DNA of 64,000 nt from Pseudomonas farsensis (GTDB lineage: Bacteria > Pseudomonadota > Gammaproteobacteria > Pseudomonadales > Pseudomonadaceae), in NCBI RefSeq assembly GCF_014268805.2, contig NZ_JABWRF020000003.1:586501-650500 (forward strand). The letters run 5' to 3'. Below the pieces are notes generated by a model. It was not told where the DNA came from, ran no database searches, and saw only the letters and a program-made list of their open reading frames with translations. This document shows positions 34,901 to 43,912 of the stretch, piece by piece. The first letter of the stretch is position 1; every line of letters begins with the position of its first letter. The translations under genes were made by a program, and so were the position numbers.

Positions 34901-35862
34901 AGTTCCTGGGTGAAGGCCGTGACCTGGCCGAGCTGACCGCACGCTTTGCAGCGGCAAGCCAGGCTGCGCTGGCCTTGCCGCGCGATGAGAAAACCGAGCG
35001 CCCGGTGCAGGCCAAGGCTTTTGCCGAGGTGGCGCAAACCACGCAACAGAAAATCGCCGGGCTGTCGATGACTGTCTACCCCGCCCTGGTCGAAGAGAAC
35101 GGCGCCGTGCGCGAGGGGCGTTTCTCGACCCAGGCCGAGGCCGAATTCCAGCACCGCCGTGCTTTGCAGCGCCTGTTGCTGCAGCAGTTGGCGGAGCCGG
35201 CGAAGTTCTTGCGCGGCAAGCTGCCGGGGCTGACCGAGCTTGGCCTGCTGTACCGCGAGCTGGGCCGCGTCGAGGCGCTGGTCGAAGACATTCTGCTGGC
35301 CAGCCTGGACAGCTGCGTGCTCGAAGGCGAGGAGCCGCTGCCGCGTGATGGCGCGGGCCTTGCGTCGCTTGCCGAGCGCAAACGCGGCAACTGGGCCGAG
35401 CATGCCGAGCGCCTGGCGCGGCTGACGCTTGAGGTGCTCAAGCTGTGGCATGGCTTGCAGAAGCGCTTCAAGGGCAAGATCGACCTCAGCCAGGCGGTGG
35501 CGCTCAACGACATCAAGCAGCAGTTGGCCAACCTGGTGTATCCAGGCTTTGTGCGCGAAACCCCTGGCGTGTGGCTCAAAGAGCTGCCGCGCTATCTGAA
35601 GGCGGTGGAGCTGCGCCTGGAAAAACTCGGCTCGCAGGTGCAGAAAGACCGGGTGTGGAGCGCCGAGCTGAGCAACTGCTGGGCGCAGTACAAGGCCCGT
35701 GCCGAAAAGCATGCCCAGGAGGGCAAGCGCGACGAGCAACTAACCTTGTACCGTTGGTTGCTTGAGGAATACCGCGTGTCGCTGTTTGGCCAGCAGTTGG
35801 GCACCAAGGTGCCGGTGTCGGACAAACGCCTGAGCAAGCAGTGGAGCCTGGTGGAAGCCTAA
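31957..35862 (+). CDS. hrpA: ATP-dependent RNA helicase HrpA (DEAH box)
   Basis: 1301 residues from ATG 31957. Helicase motifs: GETGSGKT (93-100), TQPRRIAARSVA (121-132), DEAH (190-193), SAT (222-224), then QRKGRCGRV in motif VI. Large helicase-associated and DUF3418-type C-terminal regions bring it to the normal HrpA length. HrpA rescues stalled ribosomes or remodels mRNA in enterobacteria. The longer in-frame N-terminus back to 31804 is repeat DNA and not coding. Confidence 0.93.
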   Translation: MTDQAIDQLLNNLDHAMIADRHRLRRQLHELRKRPDEAKLAQWAEKVQASFAQVTARQQSVPSIRYDDSLPIAAKRDEIKKALAEHQVLVIAGETGSGKTTQLPKICLELGRGSHGLIAHTQPRRIAARSVAARVAEELGTPLGALVGYQVRFEDQSDSNTLVKLMTDGILLAETQHDRFLERYDTIIVDEAHERSLNIDFLLGYLKTLLHRRPELKLIITSATIDLERFSKHFDGAPIIEVSGRTYPVDTWYRPLTSEQDEEGNQIEDDLSVDQAILATLDEIAHFERSQGKGPGDVLVFLPGEREIRDAAEILRKAQLRHTEILPLYARLTPAEQQKIFQSHSGRRVVLATNVAETSLTVPGIRYVIDSGTARISRYSYRAKVQRLPIEAVSQASANQRKGRCGRVEPGICIRLYSEEDFNGRPAFTDPEILRTNLAAVILQMLHLRLGAIDAFPFIEPPDGKAISDGFNLLQELSAVNRENQLTPLGRQLARLPIDPRMGRMLLEGARQGSLQEVLIVASALSVQDPRERPPERQQAADQAHAQWKDVDSDFAALVNVWRAFEEQRQALTASPLRNWCRKNFLNYLRLREWRDAHRQLSLICRELQLTVNKEPADYLRMHKAILSGLLSQIGHKAEEGDYQGARQRRFWIHPSSGIGRKRPQWVMAAELVETTKLYARMVAKIEPDWIEPLAGHLIKKNHFEPHWEKKRGQVVAYEQITLYGLILVGRRPVHFGPIDPVTSRELFIREALVGGEIQSRAKCLAANKRLLEQLDELEAKARRRDILADEETLYAFYEARLPAEIHQTATFDAWYRMTSQQDANLLIMREEDVLAREASEVTAAQYPDHLQVGDLRLSLSYHFEPNHPRDGVTVRVPAPLLPNLPGERLEWLVPGLLEAKCIALVRNLPKALRKNFVPVPDFVKASLSRMTFAQGALPQALGQELLRMTGARVPDEAWAEAGAAVEGHLRMNIEVVDGQGKFLGEGRDLAELTARFAAASQAALALPRDEKTERPVQAKAFAEVAQTTQQKIAGLSMTVYPALVEENGAVREGRFSTQAEAEFQHRRALQRLLLQQLAEPAKFLRGKLPGLTELGLLYRELGRVEALVEDILLASLDSCVLEGEEPLPRDGAGLASLAERKRGNWAEHAERLARLTLEVLKLWHGLQKRFKGKIDLSQAVALNDIKQQLANLVYPGFVRETPGVWLKELPRYLKAVELRLEKLGSQVQKDRVWSAELSNCWAQYKARAEKHAQEGKRDEQLTLYRWLLEEYRVSLFGQQLGTKVPVSDKRLSKQWSLVEA

Positions 35863-35908
35863 ACGCCACGAGTTGTGGCAAACTTGCTGGAATTTGCGGC
35901 CGCGCTGC

Positions 35909-35943
35909 GGCCGTTCGCGGGTAAGCCCGCTCCTACGCTGGGG
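35909..35943. repeat. P. putida-type REP
   Basis: GGCCGTTCGCGGGTAAGCCC then GCTCCTACGCTGG closely resembles the 35-bp REP known from P. putida. It is a single copy 47 bases after hrpA. Confidence 0.75.
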
Positions 35944-36050
35944 CGGGCGGACCGTGTACGAGGGCACAGCCTTCGTCAGCAAGTTGGCACCAAGGTGCCA
36001 TTATCCCGGCCAGCGCCGTGTGGCGATGGCCTCTGACCAGAGGATCGTCC

Positions 36051-37172
36051 GTGCATAACGTCGTGATCAGCGGCACCGGCCTGTATACCCCGGCCCAGAG
36101 CATTTCCAACGAAGAACTGGTGGAGTCCTTCAACACCTGGTCGCAGCAGTTCAACCGCGACAATGCCGCTGCCATCGAGCGCGGCGAGGTCGAGGCAGCG
36201 CCGCTGTCGGACGCTGCATTCATCGAAAAAGCCTCGGGCATCAAGAGCCGCTTCGTCATGGACAAGGCCGGCATTCTGGACCCACAGCGCATGAAGCCGC
36301 GCCTGCCGGAGCGCTCCAACGACGAGCCTTCGGTGCTCTGCGAAATGGGCGTTGCCGCCGCGCGCCAGGCCCTGGAGCGCGCAGGTCGCACGGCTGCCGA
36401 CGTGGATGCGGTGATCGTGGCCTGTTCCAACTTGCAGCGCCCGTACCCGGCCATCGCCATCGAAATCCAGAACGCCCTGGGCATCGAGGGTTTTGCCTTT
36501 GACATGAACGTAGCCTGTTCCTCGGCCACCTTCGGTATCCAGGCTGCCGCCAACAGCGTGCAACTGGGCCAGGCCCGCTCGGTGCTGGTGGTCAGCCCGG
36601 AAATCTGCACCGGCCACCTGAACTTCCGTGACCGAGACAGCCATTTCATTTTTGGCGATGCGGCCACCGCTGTGCTGGTCGAGCGCGCCGACCTGGCAAC
36701 GTCCAGGCATCAGTTCGATGTGGTCAGCACCAAGCTGGCGACGGTGTTCTCCAACAACATCCGCAACAACTTCGGCTTCCTCAACCGCGCCGCCGAAGAA
36801 GCCGCAACCGCGCCGGACAAACTGTTCGTCCAGGAAGGCCGCAAGGTGTTCCGTGAAGTGTGCCCGATGGTTGCCGAGCTGATTGGCAAGCACCTGGGCG
36901 AGAACGGCTTGCAGCCGTCGGATGTGAAGCGTTTCTGGCTGCACCAGGCCAACCTCAGCATGAACCACCTGATCGTCAAGAAACTGCTGGGGCGTGATGT
37001 GAGCGAAGAAGAGGCACCGGTGATTCTCAACCGGTACGCCAACACCAGTTCTGCAGGCTCGGTGATTGCGTTCCACCTGCACCAGGATGACCTGGCCGAA
37101 GGTTCGGTTGCGGTACTCAGCTCGTTTGGTGCGGGGTATTCGATCGGCAGCGTGATTCTGCGCAAGCACTGA
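36051..37172 (+). CDS. FabH-like beta-ketoacyl-ACP synthase III (acyl-CoA shunt type)
   Basis: 373 residues from GTG 36051, with AGAGGATCGTCC immediately upstream; earlier in-frame codons lack this. The Cys-His-Asn triad is C156 (NVACSSATFG), H298 (WLHQANLSM) and N331 (NRYANTSSAGS). It is longer than housekeeping FabH (about 320). In size and position near fadD and hrpA it matches what I recall of PA3286 of P. aeruginosa, which condenses octanoyl-CoA from beta-oxidation with malonyl-ACP to feed fatty-acid synthesis. Orthology is from memory. Confidence 0.8.
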   Translation: MHNVVISGTGLYTPAQSISNEELVESFNTWSQQFNRDNAAAIERGEVEAAPLSDAAFIEKASGIKSRFVMDKAGILDPQRMKPRLPERSNDEPSVLCEMGVAAARQALERAGRTAADVDAVIVACSNLQRPYPAIAIEIQNALGIEGFAFDMNVACSSATFGIQAAANSVQLGQARSVLVVSPEICTGHLNFRDRDSHFIFGDAATAVLVERADLATSRHQFDVVSTKLATVFSNNIRNNFGFLNRAAEEAATAPDKLFVQEGRKVFREVCPMVAELIGKHLGENGLQPSDVKRFWLHQANLSMNHLIVKKLLGRDVSEEEAPVILNRYANTSSAGSVIAFHLHQDDLAEGSVAVLSSFGAGYSIGSVILRKH

Positions 37173-37238
37173 TTCAGGCTTGGAAAAACCGGTGGGAGCG
37201 GGCTTGCCCATCCCATATCGATGCCGTCTACGCGGTCA

Positions 37239-37355
37239 GTGTAGGAGCGGCCTTGTGTCGCGAAAGGGCTGCGGAGCAGCCCCAGCGATTTTGGTGGGTG
37301 AACAGATCCTGGGGCTGCTTCGCAGCCCTTTCGCGACACAAGGCCGCTCCTACAC
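37239..37355. repeat. Long REP-type palindrome, family A copy 2
   Basis: GTGTAGGAGCGGCCTTGTGT with CGCGAAAGGGCTGCGGAGCA pairs with the mirror sequence ending CCGCTCCTACAC. Arms are over 40 bp and nearly perfect. Confidence 0.85.
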
Positions 37356-37460
37356 AATCAAAAGCGACTTGCCCGAAACCATAGAATCTCCCACGCTGCC
37401 CAGTTCTCTGCGCGGCAGCGCAGCCCGGAACGGCTGGGTGATCCCCCACGCTGCTTCAGG

Positions 37461-37505
37461 CAAAAAAAGGCGGAAAACGCTGGATGGGGTCAGCATTTTC
37501 CGCCT
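37461..37505 (-). terminator. Rho-independent terminator of the porin gene
   Basis: On the minus strand AGGCGGAAAATGCTG pairs with CAGCGTTTTCCGCCT, followed by TTTTTTTGCC. A strong stem and U-run 27 bases after the porin stop. Confidence 0.9.
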
Positions 37506-37531
37506 GAGCGTAAAGCAGAGGGTGTTGCCGC

Positions 37532-38776
37532 TTAGAACTTCGCTTCCAGGTCCAGCTGCATGGTGTCGACGCTGGCATCGCTGTTAGGCAGGTTGGAATA
37601 GTCGGTCTTGGCCATCAGGTAGGCCGCGCCCAACGAGAAGTTCTTGTCGATCTCGTAACCCACCTTGAACTTGTGCCCGCGCGAACCGGTGAAGCCGTTG
37701 CCGAAGTCCGAGTCGGTAAACAGGCTCACTACTGCGTTGCGCTGCACGTCACGGTAGTTGTAGTCCAGGCTCCAGGCGCCGAGCTTGGTCTTCAAACCGG
37801 CCAGCCAGGCCTTGTCCTTGCCGTCGGTGCTTTCGGTGTTCTTGACCATCTGGCCATAGGCCGACAGCGGGATGGCGAAGCCGGTGAAGTCGACCTGGCC
37901 GAAGCCTTCAACCAGGTTGAACTCGTTGGTGGTGTTGCCCAGCGAGCGCAGCAGGGTCGATTCCTTGTCGTTGTCGTAGCCATACAGGCTGCCGCCCACG
38001 GTGACCTTGACGGTATCGGCAGCGTTGAACTTGGCACCCAACTGGCCGTGGTACAGCTGTGCGTCATGCTTGTACTGCACGCCGTCGCCGTCGACGTTGT
38101 CCTGCAGGGTGTACTGGCCGGCGCTGGCGAATACTTCGGCCGGGCCTAGGTTGGTCTTGTAGGTAACCGCCACGCCCTCGGGGTTGATGTCGCTGTCCCA
38201 GATGATGTCGCCCATGCTCACCCAGGGCTGCGCGATCTTGCCGCCGATGATGTGCAGGTTCGGCACCGCAGTCGGGTGCCAGTCGAGGTAGGCCATGTCG
38301 ACCCACAGCGCCTTTTTGTCGAAGTAGTTGTCCAGGCTCTGGTTGGTCGAGCGACGGTCGGCGCCGCTGCCGGTGGCAATACGAATACCTGCATCGACCT
38401 GCGGGTTGACCTCGCTGTAGAAGCCAACGCGGGCACGCACACGCTGGCGGTCCTGGTTGTTGCTGCGGGCAATCGGGTCGTCAACGTTGACGTCTTCGTA
38501 ACGCAGGCGCACATCACCCTTGATCTGGGTCTTGGCGGCCCATGCCACTTTCTGTTCGAAGGAGCTCATGCGGTCGGCCTGAGCTTTTTGCGCTACCTTT
38601 TCCTTGGTTTCTGCAGCCAGGTCACCTTGCAGTTCGGTGTACTGCGCCTGGTTGATCGAACCATTGGCGCGGAGCATTTCGAGCAGTTTGGCGTCGACCG
38701 CGGCACTGGCCGGAGTACTTAGAGCCAGCATCATGCCGGTGAGGCTCACTCCGGTAAGTGTAGAAACAAGACGCAT
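37532..38776 (-). CDS. Outer-membrane porin (putative-porin family)
   Basis: 414 residues from ATG 38776 (AGGGAGAACCTT upstream). The signal peptide is MRLVSTLTGVSLTGMMLALS then TPASAA. An N-terminal coiled-coil region (residues about 25-65, LLEMLRANGSINQAQYTELQ) is followed by alternating beta strands (KGDVRLRYEDVNVDDPIARS, GHKFKVGYEIDKNFSLGAAY) ending in the outer-membrane C-terminal phenylalanine (LDLEAKF). Solute specificity is unknown. It is not an OprD homologue by any motif I can see. Confidence 0.8.
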   Translation of the reverse strand: MRLVSTLTGVSLTGMMLALSTPASAAVDAKLLEMLRANGSINQAQYTELQGDLAAETKEKVAQKAQADRMSSFEQKVAWAAKTQIKGDVRLRYEDVNVDDPIARSNNQDRQRVRARVGFYSEVNPQVDAGIRIATGSGADRRSTNQSLDNYFDKKALWVDMAYLDWHPTAVPNLHIIGGKIAQPWVSMGDIIWDSDINPEGVAVTYKTNLGPAEVFASAGQYTLQDNVDGDGVQYKHDAQLYHGQLGAKFNAADTVKVTVGGSLYGYDNDKESTLLRSLGNTTNEFNLVEGFGQVDFTGFAIPLSAYGQMVKNTESTDGKDKAWLAGLKTKLGAWSLDYNYRDVQRNAVVSLFTDSDFGNGFTGSRGHKFKVGYEIDKNFSLGAAYLMAKTDYSNLPNSDASVDTMQLDLEAKF

Positions 38777-39016
38777 AAGGTTCTCCCTGTTGGAAAGGTT
38801 GCGGGCGGCTAAAACGCGCACCTGCGAGTTGGCATATCTTCGGAAAGGGCCTGAATAGACAGGTTCTGTGGCTTTCGAAAACAGGCGCAAGTATTGCGGG
38901 GAGGGATTACAGAATAATGTCTAAACAGTGGCACTGGTGTTAATCGAACACGTCGTCATTTGAGTGTCGGGGGCACTTTGGCAATACTGGCGCTCTTCTT
39001 TCAGTGAGTCGGAACC

Positions 39017-40144
39017 GTGATCAGCCTTCACAGCCTTGCCCACCTGCGTGACCTGCCGGCGACCACCTGGGATGCACTGGTGCCCGACGGCCAGCCGTTT
39101 CTGCGCCATGCCTTTCTCAGCGCCATGGAGGACAGCGCAAGCGTCACCCCCAATACCGGCTGGGCTGCCGAGCACCTGGTGCTTGAAGCTGACGGTGTGG
39201 TGCGCGCGCTGCTGCCGGCCTATCGCAAATGGCATTCGTTCGGGGAGTACGTGTTCGATCACGGCTGGGCCGACGCCTGTGAGCGGGCGGGTATCGCTTA
39301 CTACCCCAAGCTGCTCGGCGCGGTGCCGTTCAGCCCGGTGAGCGGGCCGCGCCTGCTGTGCCGGCAACCGGCCGATGGCGTGTTGCTGTTGCAGGCTCTG
39401 CCCGAGTACCTGGCCAAGGGCGGGCTGTCGGGGGCGCACATCAACTTTACCGACCCGGCGCTGGACACCGCCCTGGCCGGGCAGCCCGGCTGGATGGAGC
39501 GGCTGGGCTGCCAGTTTCACTGGCGCAACCGCGGCTACCGGGATTTTCAGGACTTTCTCGACACCTTGAGCTCACGCAAGCGCAAGCAGATGCGCAAGGA
39601 GCGCGAGCAGGTGGCGGGGCAGGGCATCGCCTTCGCCTGGTATCGCGGCGACGAACTGAGCCAGGCGCAATGGGACTTCGTCTACCGCTGCTACACCAAC
39701 ACCTACGCGGTACGCCGCCGCGCGCCGTACCTGACCCGCGAGTTCTTCAGCCTGATCGCCGAGCGTATGCCCGAGGCGCTGCGGGTGGTGATTGCCAGCC
39801 AGCACGGGCGCGAGGTGGCCATGGCCTTGAGCTTGATGGGCGGCGACAGCCTGTATGGCCGTTACTGGGGCTGCCTGGACGAGTTCGACCGGCTGCACTT
39901 CGAGACCTGCTTCTACCAGGGCATGGACTTCGCCATCGCCGAAGGCTTGCAGCGTTTCGATGCCGGGGCACAGGGTGAGCACAAGCTGATTCGCGGCTTT
40001 GAGCCGGTGATTACGCGGTCGTGGCACTACCTGCTGCACCCGGGGTTGCGCCGGGCGGTGGATGAGTTTTTGCAGCAGGAGCGGGTGGGGGTGTTGGCGT
40101 ATGCCGAAGAGGCCAGCGCGGCGTTGCCCTATCGCAAGGATTGA
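39017..40144 (+). CDS. FemAB/GNAT-like protein, COG3146 type
   Basis: 375 residues from GTG 39017 with a weak GGAA site. Long, Trp/Tyr-rich protein with LTREFFSLIAERMPEALRVV, AMALSLMGGDSLYGRYWG and ETCFYQGMDFAIAEGLQRFD, the pattern of the COG3146 'peptidoglycan biosynthesis-related' acyltransferase fold, where GNAT domains occur in tandem. No membrane segment is present. Its role is unknown; the annotation is a family-level recognition only. Confidence 0.75.
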   Translation: MISLHSLAHLRDLPATTWDALVPDGQPFLRHAFLSAMEDSASVTPNTGWAAEHLVLEADGVVRALLPAYRKWHSFGEYVFDHGWADACERAGIAYYPKLLGAVPFSPVSGPRLLCRQPADGVLLLQALPEYLAKGGLSGAHINFTDPALDTALAGQPGWMERLGCQFHWRNRGYRDFQDFLDTLSSRKRKQMRKEREQVAGQGIAFAWYRGDELSQAQWDFVYRCYTNTYAVRRRAPYLTREFFSLIAERMPEALRVVIASQHGREVAMALSLMGGDSLYGRYWGCLDEFDRLHFETCFYQGMDFAIAEGLQRFDAGAQGEHKLIRGFEPVITRSWHYLLHPGLRRAVDEFLQQERVGVLAYAEEASAALPYRKD

Positions 40145-40195
40145 GGGTTGGGGGCCGCGTGGGAGCTTCTATGGTTTTGTGCAAGCTTGTGGTGG

Positions 40196-40297
40196 CCTCA
40201 TCGCAGGCTGTCGCCAGCTCCCACAGGATCTGGGCCAGCCCTCAATGTTGTGGCTGTGCGCGGTCTTTGTGGGAGCTGGCGACAGCCTGCGATGAGG
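40196..40297. repeat. Family-B element, copy 4
   Basis: Perfect 30-bp arms (40196-40225, 40268-40297; CCTCATCGCAGGCTGTCGCC...) with a 42-nt spacer that reads as the reverse complement of the other copies' spacers. It touches the 3' end of the chemoreceptor gene (stop at 40301). Confidence 0.85.
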
Positions 40298-40300
40298 GCA

Positions 40301-41926
40301 TTACAGGGTAAAGCGCTTCACCAACCCATTGAGCCCATTGGCCAGGCGCGACAGCTCCTGGCTCGACGCATTGGTCTGCTGCGCGCCGGTCGCGCTTTGC
40401 ACCGACAAATCCCTGATATTGGTCAGGTTGCGGTCCACCTCGCGCGCCACCTGCGCCTGTTCCTCGGCGGCACTGGCGATCACCAGGTTGCGCTCGTACA
40501 TCTCGCCAATGCCCGAGGTGATCTCCTGTAACGCATGCCCAGCGCTCTGCGCCAACTCTTGGGTATCGCGCGCACGCGCGCTGCTGCTTTGCATGGCCGT
40601 CAGCGCCTGGCTTGAGCCATTGCGCATCAAACTCACCATCTGCTCGATTTCCTGGGTGGAATTCTGCGTACGATGCGCCAGCGCCCGCACTTCATCGGCG
40701 ACCACGGCAAACCCGCGCCCCGACTCGCCTGCGCGGGCGGCCTCGATGGCTGCGTTGAGCGCCAGCAGGTTGGTCTGCTCGGCAATGGCGCGGATCACAT
40801 CCAGTACCTTGCCGACTTCCTGCGACTGCTCGGCGAGGGTTGCCACCAGCGCAGCCGACGCCGTCACTTCTTCGGTCAGGTCGCTGATCGCCTCGATGGT
40901 CTGCGATACCCGCGCCTGGCCCTGTTGCGCCGACTGGGTCGAAACCCGCGAGGCCTCGGAGGTGGACACCGCATTGCGCGCCACTTCCTCGACCGCTGCG
41001 CTCATCTGGTTGACGGCGGTGGCGGCCTGCTCGATTTCATCGTGCTGGCGGGTGATGCCACGCCCGGATTCTTCGGTCACTGCATGCAGCTCTTCGGAGG
41101 CCGCCGCCAGTTGCGTGGAAGACCCCGAAATTTCGCCCAAGGTGGTGCGCAAGCGCTCACGCATCTGCGCCAACGAATGCTGCAATTGGCTGACTTCATC
41201 GTTGCCGCTGGCAACGATCGGGTTGCTCAAGTCACCTTCGGCAACTTGCCTTGCGGCCAACACCGCCTCGCGCAATGGCTGGACAATGCTGCGGGTCAGC
41301 AGCCAGGCCAGGACGATGGTGAACAATGCGGCCAGCGCGATCACGCCAATGACGATGGTGCGCGACTGCTCGAAGCGCTCGGCGGCCTGGCTGCCCTCGC
41401 GCTCGATGCTTTTGCCATACAACTCGCCCAGCTCGGCCAACTGCGCGCCGGTGCCATCGACCACAGGCTTCATGTCCACCAGCACCAGTTTGTGCAGGGC
41501 CGCGGTGTCGCCGCGACGCGCCAGGGCAAAGGAGTCGGCCATGCCTTTCTGGTACACCGCAAAATCGCGCTGGAACTGTTGGTAGATGCGGGTTTCTTCA
41601 GGGGTGTCGACGAACGCCTCGTAGTCCTTGATGTTCTGCAGCAGGACCTTGTTGCGCGCATCGTATTGGCCGACATAGGTGTCGACGTTGGCAGGGTTCG
41701 GGTCGAGCGCGACGCGCAGCGAGATGGTGCGTACCCGCAGCATGTTCTCGCGGATGGTGTCGACGGTGCGAATGCTCGGCACCCAGTTGGTTTCCATGGC
41801 CGTGGCCGAGTCGCGGATCTCGTCCATCTTGGCCAGGGAAAACATGCCCAGCAGGGCCACCATCAATGCAATGCAGGCAAAACCCGATGTAGCCCGGGGC
41901 GCGATATTCCATTGGCGTAACAGCAT
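40301..41926 (-). CDS. Methyl-accepting chemotaxis protein
   Basis: 541 residues from ATG 41926 (GAGGTGGTC upstream). TM1 is near residues 13-33 (GFACIALMVALLGMFSLA). A four-helix-bundle type periplasmic sensor of about 150 residues follows, then TM2 (IVIGVIALAALFTIVLAWLL), HAMP, and the signalling domain with the hairpin tip EQTNLLALNAAIEAARAGE and GRGFAVVADEVRALA. The ligand is unknown; the 4HB-type sensor is compatible with small organic acids or amino acids. Confidence 0.92.
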   Translation of the reverse strand: MLLRQWNIAPRATSGFACIALMVALLGMFSLAKMDEIRDSATAMETNWVPSIRTVDTIRENMLRVRTISLRVALDPNPANVDTYVGQYDARNKVLLQNIKDYEAFVDTPEETRIYQQFQRDFAVYQKGMADSFALARRGDTAALHKLVLVDMKPVVDGTGAQLAELGELYGKSIEREGSQAAERFEQSRTIVIGVIALAALFTIVLAWLLTRSIVQPLREAVLAARQVAEGDLSNPIVASGNDEVSQLQHSLAQMRERLRTTLGEISGSSTQLAAASEELHAVTEESGRGITRQHDEIEQAATAVNQMSAAVEEVARNAVSTSEASRVSTQSAQQGQARVSQTIEAISDLTEEVTASAALVATLAEQSQEVGKVLDVIRAIAEQTNLLALNAAIEAARAGESGRGFAVVADEVRALAHRTQNSTQEIEQMVSLMRNGSSQALTAMQSSSARARDTQELAQSAGHALQEITSGIGEMYERNLVIASAAEEQAQVAREVDRNLTNIRDLSVQSATGAQQTNASSQELSRLANGLNGLVKRFTL

Positions 41927-42016
41927 GACCACCTCGCCGGCCCCACCAGGAGCCTTATAGTTGTTGTACGACAACCTGTATCGGCTTGGTGGGGCTTTGC
42001 TTGAGGGGCGCAGCGG

Positions 42017-43849
42017 TCAATCGACGCCGACGAAGCCGCCAGTCTGGTGCTGCCACAACCGCGCATACAGCCCGCCTTGTGCCAGCAGTTCGCTGTGGCT
42101 GCCGATTTCGACGATGCGGCCCTTGTCCAGCACCACCAGGCGGTCCATGCGCGCGATGGTCGAAAGGCGGTGGGCGATGGCAATCACGGTCTTGCCCTGC
42201 ATGAGGGTTTCGAGGCTTTCCTGGATGGCCGCCTCGACTTCGGAGTCCAGCGCCGAGGTGGCCTCGTCCATGATCAGGATCGGTGCGTTCTTCAACAGCA
42301 CCCGGGCAATGGCGATGCGCTGGCGTTGGCCACCGGACAGCTTCACCCCGCGCTCACCGACATGGGCATCGAAGCCGCTGCGGCCCTGGGCGTCTGACAG
42401 TTCGCCGATAAAATCATCGGCCCGTGCCCGGCGTACCGCTTCCCACACCTGCGCCTCGGTGGCGTCAGGGCGCCCGTACAGCAGGTTGTCCCGGATCGAG
42501 CGGTGCAGCAGCGAGGTGTCCTGGGTAATCATGCCGATCTGTGCCCGCAGGCTGGCTTGGTTGACCCCGGCAATGTCCTGCCCATCGATCAGAATGCGCC
42601 CGGCCTGCACGTCGTACAGGCGCAGCAGCAGGTTGACCAGGGTCGATTTGCCGGCCCCCGACGGGCCGATCAGGCCGATTTTCTCGCCGGGGCGGATATC
42701 CAGGTCCAACCCGTCGATCACCTGGCTGCCTTTGCCGTAGTGAAAGCCCACTTGCTCGAAGCGCACCGCGCCACGGCTGACGGTGAGCGGCGGGGCGTCT
42801 GGCTGGTCGCTGACGGTGACCGGCTGGGCGATGGTCTGCAGGCCGTCCTGGACCATGCCGATGTTCTCAAAAATACCGTTGACCACCCACATGATCCAGC
42901 CCGACATGTTGACGATGCGGATCACCAGGCCGGTGGCCAGGGCAATGGCGCCTACGCTGATCAGCGATTGGCTCCACAGCCACAGCGCAAGGCCGGTGGT
43001 GGTGACCACCAGCAGGCCGTTGAGGCTGGTGATGACCACATCCATGCTGGTGACCACGCGCGAGGCGTGCTGGGTTTTTTCGGTCTGTTCACGGATCGCT
43101 TCGCGGGCGTACTGCTGTTCGTAATCGGTATGGGCGAACAGCTTGAGCGTGGCGATGTTGGTGTAGCCATCGACGATGCGCCCCATCAGCTTGGAACGGG
43201 CATCGGACGAAATCACCGAGCGCTCCTTCACCTTGGGCACGAAGTAACACAGCGAGGCGATGTAGCAGACAATCCACACCAACAGCGGCAGCATCAGCCG
43301 CCAATCGGCCTCGGCGAACAGCACCAGTGAGCTGATGGCGTAGATCAGCACATGCCACAGGGCATCGACTGCCTGCACCGCCGAATCACGCAGCGAGTTG
43401 CCGGTTTGCATGATGCGCTGGGCAATACGCCCGGCGAAGTCACTCTGGAAGAAATTCAGGCTCTGTTTGAGCACGTAGCTATGGTTTTGCCAGCGGATCA
43501 TGCTGGTCATGCCGGGGCTGATGGTCTGGTGCACCAGCAGGTCGTGCAGGGCAAAGAACAGCGGGCGCAGCAACAGCACCACCACCAGCATCCAGATCAG
43601 CTCGCCGCTGTGCTCGCTGAAAAAGTTGGCATTCGGCGTGCCTTGGGCCAGGTCGATGATGCGGCTCAGGTAGCTGAACATCGCTACCTCGATCAACGAG
43701 GCGAACAGCCCGACCACCAGCAGGGCGAGAAAACTCGGCCACACCTGGCGCAGGTAATAGAGGTAGAAGGGCCAGACTTTGCCGGGAGGCGCCTCGCTGG
43801 GCGCCTCGCGGAAGATGTCGATCAACTGCTCGAAACGACGGTACAGCAT
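42017..43849 (-). CDS. ABC transporter, fused membrane and ATPase domains (MsbA/MdlB-like exporter)
   Basis: 610 residues from ATG 43849 (AGGAG 11 bases upstream); GTG 43861 is an alternative. The membrane domain is residues 1-330 with a six-helix exporter pattern. The nucleotide-binding domain has Walker A GPSGAGKSTL, signature LSGGQRQRIAIAR, Walker B ILIMDEATSALDSE and the switch histidine in IAIAHRLST. A half-transporter acting as homodimer; the substrate is unknown. It sits 90 bases upstream of the chemoreceptor gene on the same strand. Confidence 0.92.
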   Translation of the reverse strand: MLYRRFEQLIDIFREAPSEAPPGKVWPFYLYYLRQVWPSFLALLVVGLFASLIEVAMFSYLSRIIDLAQGTPNANFFSEHSGELIWMLVVVLLLRPLFFALHDLLVHQTISPGMTSMIRWQNHSYVLKQSLNFFQSDFAGRIAQRIMQTGNSLRDSAVQAVDALWHVLIYAISSLVLFAEADWRLMLPLLVWIVCYIASLCYFVPKVKERSVISSDARSKLMGRIVDGYTNIATLKLFAHTDYEQQYAREAIREQTEKTQHASRVVTSMDVVITSLNGLLVVTTTGLALWLWSQSLISVGAIALATGLVIRIVNMSGWIMWVVNGIFENIGMVQDGLQTIAQPVTVSDQPDAPPLTVSRGAVRFEQVGFHYGKGSQVIDGLDLDIRPGEKIGLIGPSGAGKSTLVNLLLRLYDVQAGRILIDGQDIAGVNQASLRAQIGMITQDTSLLHRSIRDNLLYGRPDATEAQVWEAVRRARADDFIGELSDAQGRSGFDAHVGERGVKLSGGQRQRIAIARVLLKNAPILIMDEATSALDSEVEAAIQESLETLMQGKTVIAIAHRLSTIARMDRLVVLDKGRIVEIGSHSELLAQGGLYARLWQHQTGGFVGVD

Positions 43850-43912
43850 GGGTAAACACACTCCTGTTGCAGCCGACCCGCAGGCGGATTCACATCCCTG
43901 TGCAGCCTGCGG

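Larger units (their letters stand above)
37173..37531. repeat. Repeat-filled gap between KAS III and porin genes
   Basis: 359 bp without a gene. It has a REP half (GGGAGCGGGCTTGCCC, 37193), family-A palindrome copy 2 (37239-37355), R2 in reverse (37389-37448) joined at 37376-37388 to a fragment of the R1 end (CCATAGAATC), and the porin terminator at 37461-37505. Confidence 0.8.
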
